Positions 1 through 7,366 of a DNA stretch of 8,946 nt are shown piece by piece. The notes beneath the pieces are model-generated. The model was not told the DNA's origin and did not search any database. It saw nothing but the letters and a program-made list of their open reading frames with translations. Origin of the DNA: CAYVSF01 sp046482855. GTDB lineage: Bacteria > Bacteroidota > Bacteroidia > Bacteroidales > UBA12077. How positions within the stretch are numbered: the first letter of the stretch is position 1; every line of letters begins with the position of its first letter. Both the position numbers and the translations under genes were made by a program. The DNA is taken from the NCBI GenBank assembly GCA_046482855.1, contig JAWOEH010000169.1, positions 1 through 8,946 on the forward strand. The letters are read 5' to 3'.

Positions 1-1855
1 GATGAGAGGACGTATTAAGGAGGATGATGAGTCGGTCCCCTATAAACGTAATGGCTATTTTTACTATACCCGCTACGAGGAGGGAAAGGAGTATCCTATA
101 TACTGCCGCAAAAAAGGTTCCCTGGAAGCCGATGAGGAAGTTATGCTCAATGTGAATGATATGGCAAAAGAGTTTAGCTACTATCAGGTAGGTGGAGTGA
201 ATGTAAGCCCTGATAATAAACTCCTGGCTTTTGGTGTGGATACGGTGAGTCGCCGAAAGTATACTATCCATATAAAAAACCTGGAGACAGGGGAAATATA
301 TGCCGACCGCATTCCCGAGACCACCGGGAGTGCCGCGTGGGCCAACGATAACAAGACACTCTTCTATACCCGGAAAAATGAAGAGACACTGCGTTCCGAA
401 TGGATCTACCGACACTCCCTTGGAACCGATGCTGCCACTGATAACATGATTTACCACGAGGACGATGAAACCTTTAGCGTGGCTGTATACAATTCCAAGT
501 CGCGCGACTATATCATGATTGCCAGTTATGCAACTCTTTCCTCGGAATATCGATTCCTGGATGCGAACACTCCTAATGAGGAGTTTCAAGTGCTTCAGCC
601 ACGCGAACGTGGGTTGGAATACTCGGTTTCGCACTTTGGCAACCACTTTTATATTGTTACCAACTGGGAGGCCAACAATTTCCGATTGATGAAAACCCCG
701 GTAAAGAAAACTACCAAGGATAATTGGGAAGAGGTGATTGCCCACCGTAAGGATGTGTTCCTTGAGGGGATTGAGATCTTTAAGAACTACCTGGTTGTTG
801 ATGAGCGTAAGGATGGCCTTACACAACTACGCATCAGGAATTGGGAATCGGGCGAGGAGTATTATATGGATTTTGGCGAGGAGGTATATACTGCTTATGT
901 ATCCACAAATCCTGAGTTTGATAGCGAGATATTGCGCTTTGGTTATACCAGTATGACGACACCTCGTTCGGTGTACGATTACAATATGGCTACTCGTAAG
1001 AAGGAACTGAAGAAGCAACAGGAAGTACTTGGCGATTTTAATGCCGATAATTACGAAGCAAAGCGCCTTTGGGCCACTGCCGACGATGGAACTAAAATCC
1101 CCATGTCAATGGTGTACCGAAAAGGCACAGAACTCAATGGGAAAAATCCTACTCTGTTGTACGGATATGGCTCCTATGGGGCTACCATGGATCCTTATTT
1201 TAGCTCAGTACGTTTGAGTTTGCTGGATAGAGGATTCGTGTATGCCATCGCCCATGTTCGGGGAAGTCAATACCTGGGACGCCCCTGGTATGAGGAGGGC
1301 AAATTGTTGAAAAAGATAAATACCTTCACCGACTTTAATGACTGTGCCGAGCACTTGATAGATACGGCCTACACTTCTCCGGAGCATCTTTATGCTATGG
1401 GAGGAAGTGCCGGCGGATTGCTGATGGGCGCCATTGTAAACATGCAACCCGAGCTATACAATGGCGTAGTAGCAGCTGTTCCTTTCGTCGATGTGGTTAC
1501 AACCATGCTCGATGAGTCGATTCCCTTAACCACCGGCGAGTTCGACGAGTGGGGAAACCCTAAGGAGGAGGATTACTACAACTATATGCTCTCCTATTCG
1601 CCGTACGACAATGTAAAGGCACAGGATTATCCAAATATGCTGGTAACAACCGGATTACATGATTCGCAGGTGCAATATTGGGAACCCGCCAAATGGGTGG
1701 CCAAGCTGCGCGACATGAAAACCGACGACAACCTGCTGTTGATGCATACCAATATGGAAGCAGGCCATGGTGGTGCTTCCGGACGCTTCGAAGCGCTCAG
1801 GGAAATAGCCCTGGAATATGCTTTTATGCTACATCTGGAAGGAATTGAAGAATAA
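1..1855 (+). CDS. ptrB: Oligopeptidase B-type serine peptidase (family S9), 5'-truncated by the window edge
   Basis: This is a serine endopeptidase of the prolyl oligopeptidase clan that cleaves short peptides; oligopeptidase B cuts after Arg/Lys. In the visible 617 residues, about 1-370 form the beta-propeller part and about 375-617 the alpha/beta-hydrolase domain. The catalytic triad is readable: Ser469 in GGSAGG, Asp554 in LHDSQV and His589 in AGHGGASGR, with the spacing usual for S9. The segment GEFDEWGNP (512-520) lies where oligopeptidase B carries the acidic residues that select basic P1 side chains, which favours this enzyme over prolyl oligopeptidase. Family members are about 680-720 residues, and the first visible ATG (base 2) sits inside the usual MxGRIKxxDxSVP segment. 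About 65-100 N-terminal residues therefore lie upstream of the window and that ATG is not the start. The export state cannot be judged. The gene ends just before a hairpin shared with the convergent gene. Confidence 0.93.
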   Translation, partial: MRGRIKEDDESVPYKRNGYFYYTRYEEGKEYPIYCRKKGSLEADEEVMLNVNDMAKEFSYYQVGGVNVSPDNKLLAFGVDTVSRRKYTIHIKNLETGEIYADRIPETTGSAAWANDNKTLFYTRKNEETLRSEWIYRHSLGTDAATDNMIYHEDDETFSVAVYNSKSRDYIMIASYATLSSEYRFLDANTPNEEFQVLQPRERGLEYSVSHFGNHFYIVTNWEANNFRLMKTPVKKTTKDNWEEVIAHRKDVFLEGIEIFKNYLVVDERKDGLTQLRIRNWESGEEYYMDFGEEVYTAYVSTNPEFDSEILRFGYTSMTTPRSVYDYNMATRKKELKKQQEVLGDFNADNYEAKRLWATADDGTKIPMSMVYRKGTELNGKNPTLLYGYGSYGATMDPYFSSVRLSLLDRGFVYAIAHVRGSQYLGRPWYEEGKLLKKINTFTDFNDCAEHLIDTAYTSPEHLYAMGGSAGGLLMGAIVNMQPELYNGVVAAVPFVDVVTTMLDESIPLTTGEFDEWGNPKEEDYYNYMLSYSPYDNVKAQDYPNMLVTTGLHDSQVQYWEPAKWVAKLRDMKTDDNLLLMHTNMEAGHGGASGRFEALREIALEYAFMLHLEGIEE

Positions 1856-1870
1856 ACGAAAAACGAAATA

Positions 1871-1902
1871 AAACGAGGAGGACTTTTGGGTCCTCCTCGT
1901 TT
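1871..1902. terminator. Intergenic hairpin, likely bidirectional terminator
   Basis: A perfect 12-bp stem (AAACGAGGAGGA with its complement TCCTCCTCGTTT) closes an 8-base loop. It lies between the stop of the S9 peptidase (1855) and the stop of the convergent membrane-protein gene (1915). On the minus strand the stem is followed by a T-rich run (TTTTATTTCGTTTTT); on the plus strand the T tract is weaker (TTTGCTTT). It therefore looks strongest for the minus-strand gene and usable in both directions. Confidence 0.8.
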
Positions 1903-1914
1903 GCTTTACGCTGC

Positions 1915-2673
1915 CTATTTCCTTATGCTGCCAGGCTGGTTTTCTGCATCATCTTTTCCCGTATTACCAATCACCTGTACCTGAATCCAGGCCGCTGTAA
2001 TGAGTACAACACCTACCAACCATAGCCACCAGGGAAAGCTGTCAGGCAGGTATTCGTAGGCAATGTTGCGGAACCATTCTACCGAAAAAGAGGGAACCTG
2101 CCGCACCTCGGCAAGTAAAAAGCGACCGTAGTCCCATATAAAAGAAAGAAACAGGATGAAAGCCCCCAGAATCAATAAGGGCCAGGTATACCGGTGTAGT
2201 TTTATGTCGGTAGGTTGCATGCGCAATGGCACTGCCAGTGTTTGGCCCCATAAAATCATCAGTACCGCAACAAATGCGGGACTCAGAACCGGTCCTGTCC
2301 ACATTACCGGAATTAAGAACAAAACATCCCAGGTGAGCAGGGATTCCGGCCAGTTTAAGATGATCTTCAGAAATAGGTAATAGACAATATCCCAAATACC
2401 AAAAATGTAAAGAAATTGTCCGAAACGTCGGTTAAAGGTTGGTGCAGCCAGCCAGGCTACTGATACAATCATGAGCATGGAGGCCAGCTCACGAAGTAAC
2501 TCTGCATTTACCAATTGCGGGTTCATTACTGTTATGGGGAAATCAAAACCATTTGGGTAATACAATTCACGAATGTACACAACAAGGGCCCCTTCGAAAA
2601 TGCCCATAGTGATAGCAAAAAGGGTTACCCAAAGTTGTCTCTTTGCAAGGTGGTGGCGTGTAAGTTGCTGCAT
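1915..2673 (-). CDS. Uncharacterised multi-pass membrane protein (252 aa)
   Basis: I do not recognise a characterised family. The protein is strongly hydrophobic, with about six or seven predicted membrane segments by eye: residues about 13-35, 58-77, 86-106, 113-127, 128-148, 164-182 and 213-232. The loop between the third and fourth segments carries NWPESLLTWD and is followed by FLIPVMWTGPVLSP. This looks like a conserved signature, but I can give it no function. The C-terminal tail (about 235-252) is polar. The ATG at 2673-2671 was preferred over an upstream in-frame TTG at 2745, because the 24 extra residues are polar and unremarkable. A weak promoter-like TCGATTTG (2750-2743, minus strand) would also place the transcript start downstream of the TTG. 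No Shine-Dalgarno is visible; the leader is A/C-rich. The gene is divergent from mutS2 and convergent with the peptidase gene, so it is probably transcribed alone. Confidence 0.8.
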   Translation of the reverse strand: MQQLTRHHLAKRQLWVTLFAITMGIFEGALVVYIRELYYPNGFDFPITVMNPQLVNAELLRELASMLMIVSVAWLAAPTFNRRFGQFLYIFGIWDIVYYLFLKIILNWPESLLTWDVLFLIPVMWTGPVLSPAFVAVLMILWGQTLAVPLRMQPTDIKLHRYTWPLLILGAFILFLSFIWDYGRFLLAEVRQVPSFSVEWFRNIAYEYLPDSFPWWLWLVGVVLITAAWIQVQVIGNTGKDDAENQPGSIRK

Positions 2674-2795
2674 ATCTGTGTGTTTGTAGGTGCTGATTTG
2701 GTCTTGTTTTTTCTCTTCAATAGCTGTACAATCAACTGTTTGCAAATCGAGGTAGGTCTAATGTACAAAAAATAAGAGAATAGGAAGGAAAATAT

Positions 2796-2803
2796 TACTT
2801 TTG
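2796..2803 (+). promoter_or_regulatory. Candidate Bacteroidota -7 promoter element for mutS2
   Basis: TACTTTTG matches the Bacteroidota TAnnTTTG element in all fixed positions. It would give a leader of roughly 20 bases before the GTG at 2828. No convincing TTG-type -33 element lies at the usual distance upstream, so the call is tentative. Confidence 0.4.
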
Positions 2804-2814
2804 CCAGATATAAT

Positions 2815-2822
2815 AAAAGGAG
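2815..2822 (+). promoter_or_regulatory. Shine-Dalgarno that fixes the mutS2 start
   Basis: AAAAGGAG ends 5 bases before GTG 2828. This is a good Shine-Dalgarno and supports the GTG over the upstream in-frame TTG at 2801, which overlaps the candidate promoter element. Confidence 0.65.
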
Positions 2823-2827
2823 TTATT

Positions 2828-5308
2828 GTGCTTTATCCGGAAAATTTTGAAGAGAAGTTAGGTTTTGTTCGCATTCGGGAACAATTAAAAGGCCTTTGCC
2901 TGAGTGATTTGGGGCGGAGAAAGGTGGATAGGATTAAGTTTTCCACCAAGGCTCAGTTTATTCACACCCTCATTGGTCAGGTGGAGGAATTTCGGCAGAT
3001 TGAATTGATGGAGGAGACTTTTCCTCTGCAGCACTTTATCGATGTAACACCCTGGTTAAAAAAGGTAAAGCCTGTGGGCACATTCCTGCAGGAAGAGGAG
3101 ATTTTTGGGATTCGCCGTTCGTTGGATACCATACGTGCGTTGTTGCGTTTTTTTAAAAAGCGGCAGGAGGAGGAGAAATACCCGCTTCTTCAGAAGCTAT
3201 CGGCTCGCGTAAAGCTTTATCCCTATATTTTTGAACGCATCGATCAAATCTTAAATGCCCAGGGCAAAATTAAGGACTCGGCTTCACCGGAACTGGCGCA
3301 GATTCGTCGCGAAATGCGCGAGAAAGAAGCTGCCATCTCCCGACGTTTACAAGCCATCTTAGGCGAAGCCAAAAAAGCCGGTTATGTGGATGCCGGAACC
3401 ACACTGGCTGTTCGCGACGGACGGGCAGTCATTCCTATCGATGCAGGCAGCAAACGCAAAATAAAGGGCGTGGTGCTCGATGAATCCGCCACAGGGCGTA
3501 CGGCTTATATCGAACCCCAGGAAATTCTCGATCTAAATAATCTTATTAAGGAGCTGGGCTATGCTGAGCGTCGGGAAATGACCCGCATACTTGCCCTCTT
3601 TACCGATGATATTCGTCCCTATATCGATGAGTTGCTATGGGCTTACGATTATATGGGTACCATCGATTTTATCCGGGCAAAAGCACGTTTTGCGCTGAAA
3701 GTGAACGGAATAAAGCCCATATTTTCCGAGAAACCGGTGATTCACTGGTTCGAAGCTGTGCATCCCTTACTCTACCTCAGCTTTAAGAAGGAAGGGAAAC
3801 AGGTGGTACCTCTGGAGATGCACATGGAAGGCCCCGACAGTCGCATTCTGCTCATCTCCGGACCCAACGCAGGGGGTAAGTCGGTTTGTCTGCAAACTGT
3901 GGGGTTGCTCCAGTATATGTTTCAATGCGGATTGCTGGTGCCTGCTCGTGAAACTTCCGAATTTGGTATCTTCCAAAAGCTATTTCTGAATATTGGTGAC
4001 GATCAGTCCATTGATAATGATCTGAGTACGTATAGCTCACATCTGTTGAATATGAAAAACTTCCTGCGCCATGCCAATAACCGCTCGTTGGTGTTGATTG
4101 ATGAGTTTGGGTCAGGAACCGAACCGCTGTTGGGTGGCGCCATTGCCGAAGCCATGCTGGAGGAGCTGAATAGCCTGGAGGTGATGGGCGTAATTACTAC
4201 GCATTATGCCAACCTGAAGCATTTGGCCGGATCGGCAAAAGGCATAAAAAATGCAGCCATGTTATTCGATACCGGAAAGATCGAGCCCCTTTTTAAGCTT
4301 TCCATCGGGGAGCCCGGAAGCTCTTTTGCCTTTGAGATTGCACGAAAAATTGGCCTGCCTGAGCACTTGCTGAAAAGAGCTACGGAAAAAGTGGGCGAGG
4401 ATCATATCCTGTTCGACAGAAATTTGAAAGATATTTTGCGCGATAAAAAGTATTGGGAAGAGAAGCGTGAAAAGGTACGCCAATCGGAAAAACACCTGGA
4501 AAAGATCCTGGCTGAATACGATAAAGAGCTGGGCGAAGCGAAAAAATTGCGGCAGGAGACCCTGTCACGTGCCAAAGAGGAGGCAAAAGAGTTGCTGGGT
4601 GATGTGAACAAGCGCATTGAAAACACCATAAGCGAAATACGGAAAAACCAGGCTGATAAAAACAGTACCCGGAAAATCCGGCAGGATATGGAAACCTTTA
4701 AGGAGAAAGTAAACACCCTCGATGAGAAAGAAGATGCCCGAATTCGCCGGAAGATGGAGAAACTCAAAGCCCGCGAACAACGCGTAAAGAAACATAAGAC
4801 TCCGAAAGATAGTGCCCCGGCAGCGCCAAAGAAAGAGCTACCCCTGGAAGCCGGCGCCAAGGTGCGCATACAAGGACAATCCACCATTGGGGAAGTATTG
4901 GAAGTGAATGGCGATAGCATACTGATAGCCATGGGGAGTTTGTATACCACCGTCAACAGAAAAAAGCTTGAAGTGGTTAGCGAGCAGGCTTATGCCTCGC
5001 AAAACAGAAAATCGGAAAATGTGCAGAGGGCGACAACCAATTTTGAAGATCGCAAAATTCACTTTAAATCTGAGATTGATGTGCGAGGCTTGCGGGCCGA
5101 TGAAGCCCTGCAAAAAGTGAGTGAGTTTATCGATGAGGCCATTGTGGTACGCATGAGCCGATTGAGAATCCTGCATGGAAAAGGAAATGGCATTCTCCGG
5201 CAATTGATTCGAGAGTACTTGCAGGGGATGGATCTGGTGCGCTCCTTTCGCGACGAACACCTTCAGTTTGGCGGTTCTGGTATTACGGTTGTGGAATTAG
5301 ATGTGTAA
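2828..5308 (+). CDS. mutS2: Endonuclease MutS2 (MutS-family ATPase with Smr domain)
   Basis: A cytosolic 826-residue MutS2. Known family roles are suppression of homologous recombination by acting on branched DNA and, in Bacillus subtilis, splitting of collided ribosomes; which applies here is not visible. Domains in order: the MutS lever/clamp-like region (about 1-310); the ATPase, with Walker A GPNAGGKS (345-352), Walker B LVLIDEFGSGTEP with D425/E426, and the TTHY segment just after; a long charged coiled coil (about 532-665); a KOW/SH3-like segment (about 673-717); and the C-terminal Smr domain with DVRG (751-754), HGKGNG (783-788) and GGSGIT near 815. All key motifs look intact. The length slightly exceeds the usual 780-800, mainly in the coiled coil. 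The GTG start was chosen because it follows a good Shine-Dalgarno and gives MLYPENFEEKLGF, the usual start of Bacteroidota homologues. The deacetylase-like gene begins 72 bp downstream on the same strand. Confidence 0.96.
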   Translation: MLYPENFEEKLGFVRIREQLKGLCLSDLGRRKVDRIKFSTKAQFIHTLIGQVEEFRQIELMEETFPLQHFIDVTPWLKKVKPVGTFLQEEEIFGIRRSLDTIRALLRFFKKRQEEEKYPLLQKLSARVKLYPYIFERIDQILNAQGKIKDSASPELAQIRREMREKEAAISRRLQAILGEAKKAGYVDAGTTLAVRDGRAVIPIDAGSKRKIKGVVLDESATGRTAYIEPQEILDLNNLIKELGYAERREMTRILALFTDDIRPYIDELLWAYDYMGTIDFIRAKARFALKVNGIKPIFSEKPVIHWFEAVHPLLYLSFKKEGKQVVPLEMHMEGPDSRILLISGPNAGGKSVCLQTVGLLQYMFQCGLLVPARETSEFGIFQKLFLNIGDDQSIDNDLSTYSSHLLNMKNFLRHANNRSLVLIDEFGSGTEPLLGGAIAEAMLEELNSLEVMGVITTHYANLKHLAGSAKGIKNAAMLFDTGKIEPLFKLSIGEPGSSFAFEIARKIGLPEHLLKRATEKVGEDHILFDRNLKDILRDKKYWEEKREKVRQSEKHLEKILAEYDKELGEAKKLRQETLSRAKEEAKELLGDVNKRIENTISEIRKNQADKNSTRKIRQDMETFKEKVNTLDEKEDARIRRKMEKLKAREQRVKKHKTPKDSAPAAPKKELPLEAGAKVRIQGQSTIGEVLEVNGDSILIAMGSLYTTVNRKKLEVVSEQAYASQNRKSENVQRATTNFEDRKIHFKSEIDVRGLRADEALQKVSEFIDEAIVVRMSRLRILHGKGNGILRQLIREYLQGMDLVRSFRDEHLQFGGSGITVVELDV

Positions 5309-5320
5309 TTTCCATGGAAA
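5309..5320. other. 12-bp perfect dyad directly after the mutS2 stop
   Basis: TTTCCATGGAAA is a perfect self-complementary sequence starting at the base after the mutS2 stop codon. It has no loop and no T tract, so it does not look like a terminator. It could be a protein-binding dyad for the next gene or chance. Confidence 0.3.
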
Positions 5321-5380
5321 AGTGACGAAAAACTGGCATGGGGTGTGTCAATTTTGTAACTTGGAAAAAAGCCCAAAAAC

Positions 5381-6694
5381 TTGAATAAACTGGTTCTTGT
5401 ATATACTCAGGAGATGTCCCCGCGTCTCGATTATGTGCTCTCCTTTATGTTTGAAGACATAATCGGGTGTGCAGTAGATATAACCACAGACAGAGATAGT
5501 TTTGTGTTGGCTCCGGCTGCCAAAATTTGTTACGCACCCGAGCCGGTGGAAGGTGCTCTGCATATCATTCCTTCGGGATTGCTTCATCATTATGAGCTGA
5601 TCAAACAAAAGGTGGAAGCCGGTTCCCTGGAAGATATGCCCACCCTTTTCCCGTCACCTACCGATGCAGCCTTTCCATTCGACATCTTTGCTGCCACCTT
5701 TCTTCTGATTACCCGTTACGAAGAGTATCTGCCTTTCCTGCCTGATATTCATGGCCGCTTTGAGGCTTATAATTCACTGGCTGCTGAACACAGCTTTTTA
5801 AGGCGTCCTATTGTTGATGAGTGGGCGCTCTATTTGCGGGATGAACTCAAGAAACGATTTCCCCATTTGTCTTTTACAAAGCGATCGTTCCGGTACATGT
5901 CCACCATCGATGTGGATAATGCCTATGCTTTTCTGTATAAGGGCATGGTGCGTACCCTTGGCGCAACCTTCCGCTCCATGATGCGCATGGATGTGAAAGA
6001 TAACTGGGATCGCGTGAAAACCTTGAAAGGAGAAGATGACCCCTTTGATACCTATGACTATTTTCACGAATTGCATGAGAAATATGACGTAAAGCCTACC
6101 TGGTTTTTTCTTTTGGGCGAGTATGGCAAGTATGATAAGGGGGTTTCGCGCAACCGGGAAGCCTTAAAAGAGTTGATTGAGGATATTGCTGCCCGACATG
6201 AGGTGGGGATTCATCCCTCCTATGGCTCCAACAAAAATATGCTCAAGCTGAAAGAGGAGGTGGAGTTTCTAAAGCAGCTTATTGGCCGTGATGTGTGCAA
6301 AAGTCGTCAGCACTACCTGAAATTGCTCTTTACTGAAACTTATCGCAACCTTATTGAATTGGGTATTTGTGAAGATTATACCATGGGGTACTCAACCGAC
6401 ATAGGCTTCCGCGCAGGTACCTGCACGCCTTTTTATTTCTACGATCTGTACCGCGAAACTCAAACCACGCTCAAGATCATTCCTTTCCAGGTGATGGATG
6501 TAACGTTGAATCAATACCTGAACCTGACAATGGAAGAAGCTGAACAGATGATCTACCAATTGGTGGATCGGGTGCGAGAAGTAGATGGTACATTTGTGAG
6601 TCTGTGGCACAATGAATCGCTCTCCGATCACGGCTACTGGAAAGGGTGGAAACCGTTGTATCAGAAAATGCTAAAGTATATTTTTGAAGGGTAG
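5381..6694 (+). CDS. NodB-like polysaccharide deacetylase-family protein (437 aa)
   Basis: The C-terminal two thirds resemble the carbohydrate esterase 4 (NodB) fold, whose members remove acetyl groups from cell-wall or capsular sugars; the substrate here is unknown. Visible motifs are TIDVDNAY (D177, D179; catalytic/metal Asp), HEVGIHPS (H273, H278), SRQH (308-311), GFRAGT (342-347) and LWHNES (H410). The first about 165 residues form a separate conserved N-terminal region with FPFDIFAATFLLITRYEEYL. Motif 2 departs from the classic H-[ST]-x-x-H: the second His is not at its expected position, so metal binding or even activity may differ from typical deacetylases. No signal peptide is evident. 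The start is TTG. An in-frame TAA lies at 5357 and TTG 5381 is the only recognised start before MSPRLDY, so a non-ATG start is well supported. A CAATTTTG element (5349-5356) could be a promoter; otherwise the gene may be co-transcribed with mutS2. Confidence 0.85.
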   Translation: MNKLVLVYTQEMSPRLDYVLSFMFEDIIGCAVDITTDRDSFVLAPAAKICYAPEPVEGALHIIPSGLLHHYELIKQKVEAGSLEDMPTLFPSPTDAAFPFDIFAATFLLITRYEEYLPFLPDIHGRFEAYNSLAAEHSFLRRPIVDEWALYLRDELKKRFPHLSFTKRSFRYMSTIDVDNAYAFLYKGMVRTLGATFRSMMRMDVKDNWDRVKTLKGEDDPFDTYDYFHELHEKYDVKPTWFFLLGEYGKYDKGVSRNREALKELIEDIAARHEVGIHPSYGSNKNMLKLKEEVEFLKQLIGRDVCKSRQHYLKLLFTETYRNLIELGICEDYTMGYSTDIGFRAGTCTPFYFYDLYRETQTTLKIIPFQVMDVTLNQYLNLTMEEAEQMIYQLVDRVREVDGTFVSLWHNESLSDHGYWKGWKPLYQKMLKYIFEG

Positions 6695-6701
6695 GTAGTT
6701 G

Positions 6702-6726
6702 GCTGGCTTCGAGAACCTCAGCCAGC
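6702..6726. repeat. Single 19-bp repeat unit inside a hairpin (left end of repeat island)
   Basis: CTTCGAGAACCTCAGCCAG (6707-6725) is one unit of the family that forms a six-fold tandem array at 8528-8642. With the preceding bases it forms a GCTGGC/GCCAGC stem (6702-6707 with 6721-6726, 13-base loop). It begins 8 bases after the deacetylase stop and lacks a T tract, so it is not a classic terminator. Confidence 0.7.
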
Positions 6727-6731
6727 TATGC

Positions 6732-6789
6732 GCCTTTCGACAGGCTCAAGAATCCAACCTCAGCAGGGGGGGGCGAGAGCTGTTTCGAT
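6732..6789 (+). repeat. Left copy of a 58/57-bp direct repeat
   Basis: This stretch starts GCCTTTCGACAGGCTCAAG and ends CGAGAGCTGTTTCGAT. It recurs at 8649-8705, identical by eye except for the length of a G run (8 G here, 7 G there). Both copies directly follow the 19-bp repeat family. The pair brackets the whole GIY-YIG/repeat island. Confidence 0.9.
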
Positions 6790-6820
6790 TATGCTCATAG
6801 TGAAAAAATGACCTTGCCTG

Positions 6821-6864
6821 AGGCCTGTCTGCCGTAAGGAAGGCCTGCCTACCGAAAGGCAGGC
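6821..6864. repeat. REP-like element: 20-bp tandem pair plus hairpin
   Basis: Two 20-bp units (6821-6840 and 6841-6860) differ at four positions by eye. The second forms a perfect 8-bp hairpin, GCCTGCCT (6843-6850) with AGGCAGGC (6857-6864) and loop ACCGAA. Bases 6849-6868 match 8144-8163 upstream of the intact GIY-YIG copy with one mismatch. Confidence 0.7.
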
Positions 6865-6872
6865 TCTCGAAG

Positions 6873-6940
6873 CGTTGCCTGAGGCTCTCGAAGGCAACGA
6901 TGCAGAAGATTATCCAAGGCAACGATGTAAAGGATGCCCA
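6873..6940. repeat. Hairpin and 25-bp tandem pair upstream of the broken GIY-YIG copy
   Basis: CGTTGCCT (6873-6880) pairs with AGGCAACG (6892-6899) around an 11-base loop. The sequence AAGGCAACGATG starts both of two adjacent units of about 25 bp (6891-6915 and 6916-6940). The intact gene's leader has only one such unit (8165 onward), so the left copy carries about 46 bp of extra repeat. Confidence 0.6.
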
Positions 6941-6969
6941 AAGTCAATTCGTTTAAAGTAATAAATATG

Positions 6970-7260
6970 ATGAAAGACTACATGTATATTTTGGAATGTG
7001 CAGATGTTAGTTACTATACCGGTAGTACAACTGATTTATACAGACGCTTTCGTGAACATCAATAGGGGAGAGCTGCCAATCATACCAAAAAGCGACTTCC
7101 AGTGAAACTTGTCTATTTTGAAGAGTTTAAAACGGTACAGCAAGCTTATCACCGGGAAAAGCAAGTGCAGGGTTGGTGTCGCCAAAAGAAAGAAGCTTTG
7201 ATATTATATCATAAAAATGATTTGCCTGATTTGTCAATAGCCTATCGTGATAGAAAGTAG
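6970..7260 (+). pseudogene. GIY-YIG endonuclease copy 1, inactivated by a TAG at codon 32
   Basis: This is a near-duplicate of the intact gene at 8219-8509. The length is the same (97 codons with stop) and about 15 substitutions in 291 bases were counted by eye, with no indel. Codon 32 is TAG (7063-7065) where the intact copy has TTG (Leu), giving a 31-residue fragment. The frame is otherwise open to the matching TAG at 7258-7260. The conserved DGTYYTG reads DVSYYTG here, so the Gly before the YIG-like motif is also lost. Downstream residues (NHTKKRLPVKLVYFEEF, YHREKQVQGW) are kept, so the decay is recent. No in-frame ATG follows the stop. The start could also be the ATG at 6967. A sequencing error at 7064 cannot be excluded, but the DV change is independent support for relaxed selection. 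Confidence 0.88.
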
Positions 7261-7307
7261 GTTGCATAAGTTCGCCAACGTGGAGAACTGCAGTCAGTAA
7301 TCTCTAC

Positions 7308-7350
7308 CAACCTGATGCCTGAGGAGGTTGTTGAGCTTGTCGAAGGGCCT
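7308..7350 (-). repeat. Inverted, diverged relative of the 58-bp repeat
   Basis: TTGAGCTTGTCGAAGGGC (7331-7348) is the reverse complement of GCCTTTCGACAGGCTCAA at 6732-6749 with two mismatches in 18. Weaker similarity continues to about 7308 (CCTGAGGAGG against CCTCAGCAGG in the other orientation). It places an inverted copy on the far side of the broken GIY-YIG gene. Confidence 0.6.
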
Positions 7351-7366
7351 GTCTGTCAAAGACAGG
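7348..7366. repeat. REP-like hairpin
   Basis: CCTGTCT (7348-7354) pairs with AGACAGG (7360-7366) around a 5-base loop. It resembles the other small GC-rich palindromes of the island and abuts the inverted repeat copy. Confidence 0.6.

Noticed and set aside
2674..2745. TTG-started 24-residue N-terminal extension of the membrane protein
   Set aside because: It is polar, with a rare start codon; the ATG at 2673 directly precedes the first membrane segment and is more likely.
2809..2814. TATAAT resembling an E. coli -10 box before mutS2
   Set aside because: The genome looks like Bacteroidota, which use a different promoter consensus; the overlap with the Shine-Dalgarno region also leaves no room for a leader.
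4402..4956. 184-codon minus-strand open frame
   Set aside because: It is antisense to the charged coiled coil of mutS2; the Ser/Phe-rich product is typical of a shadow of Lys/Glu-rich codons.
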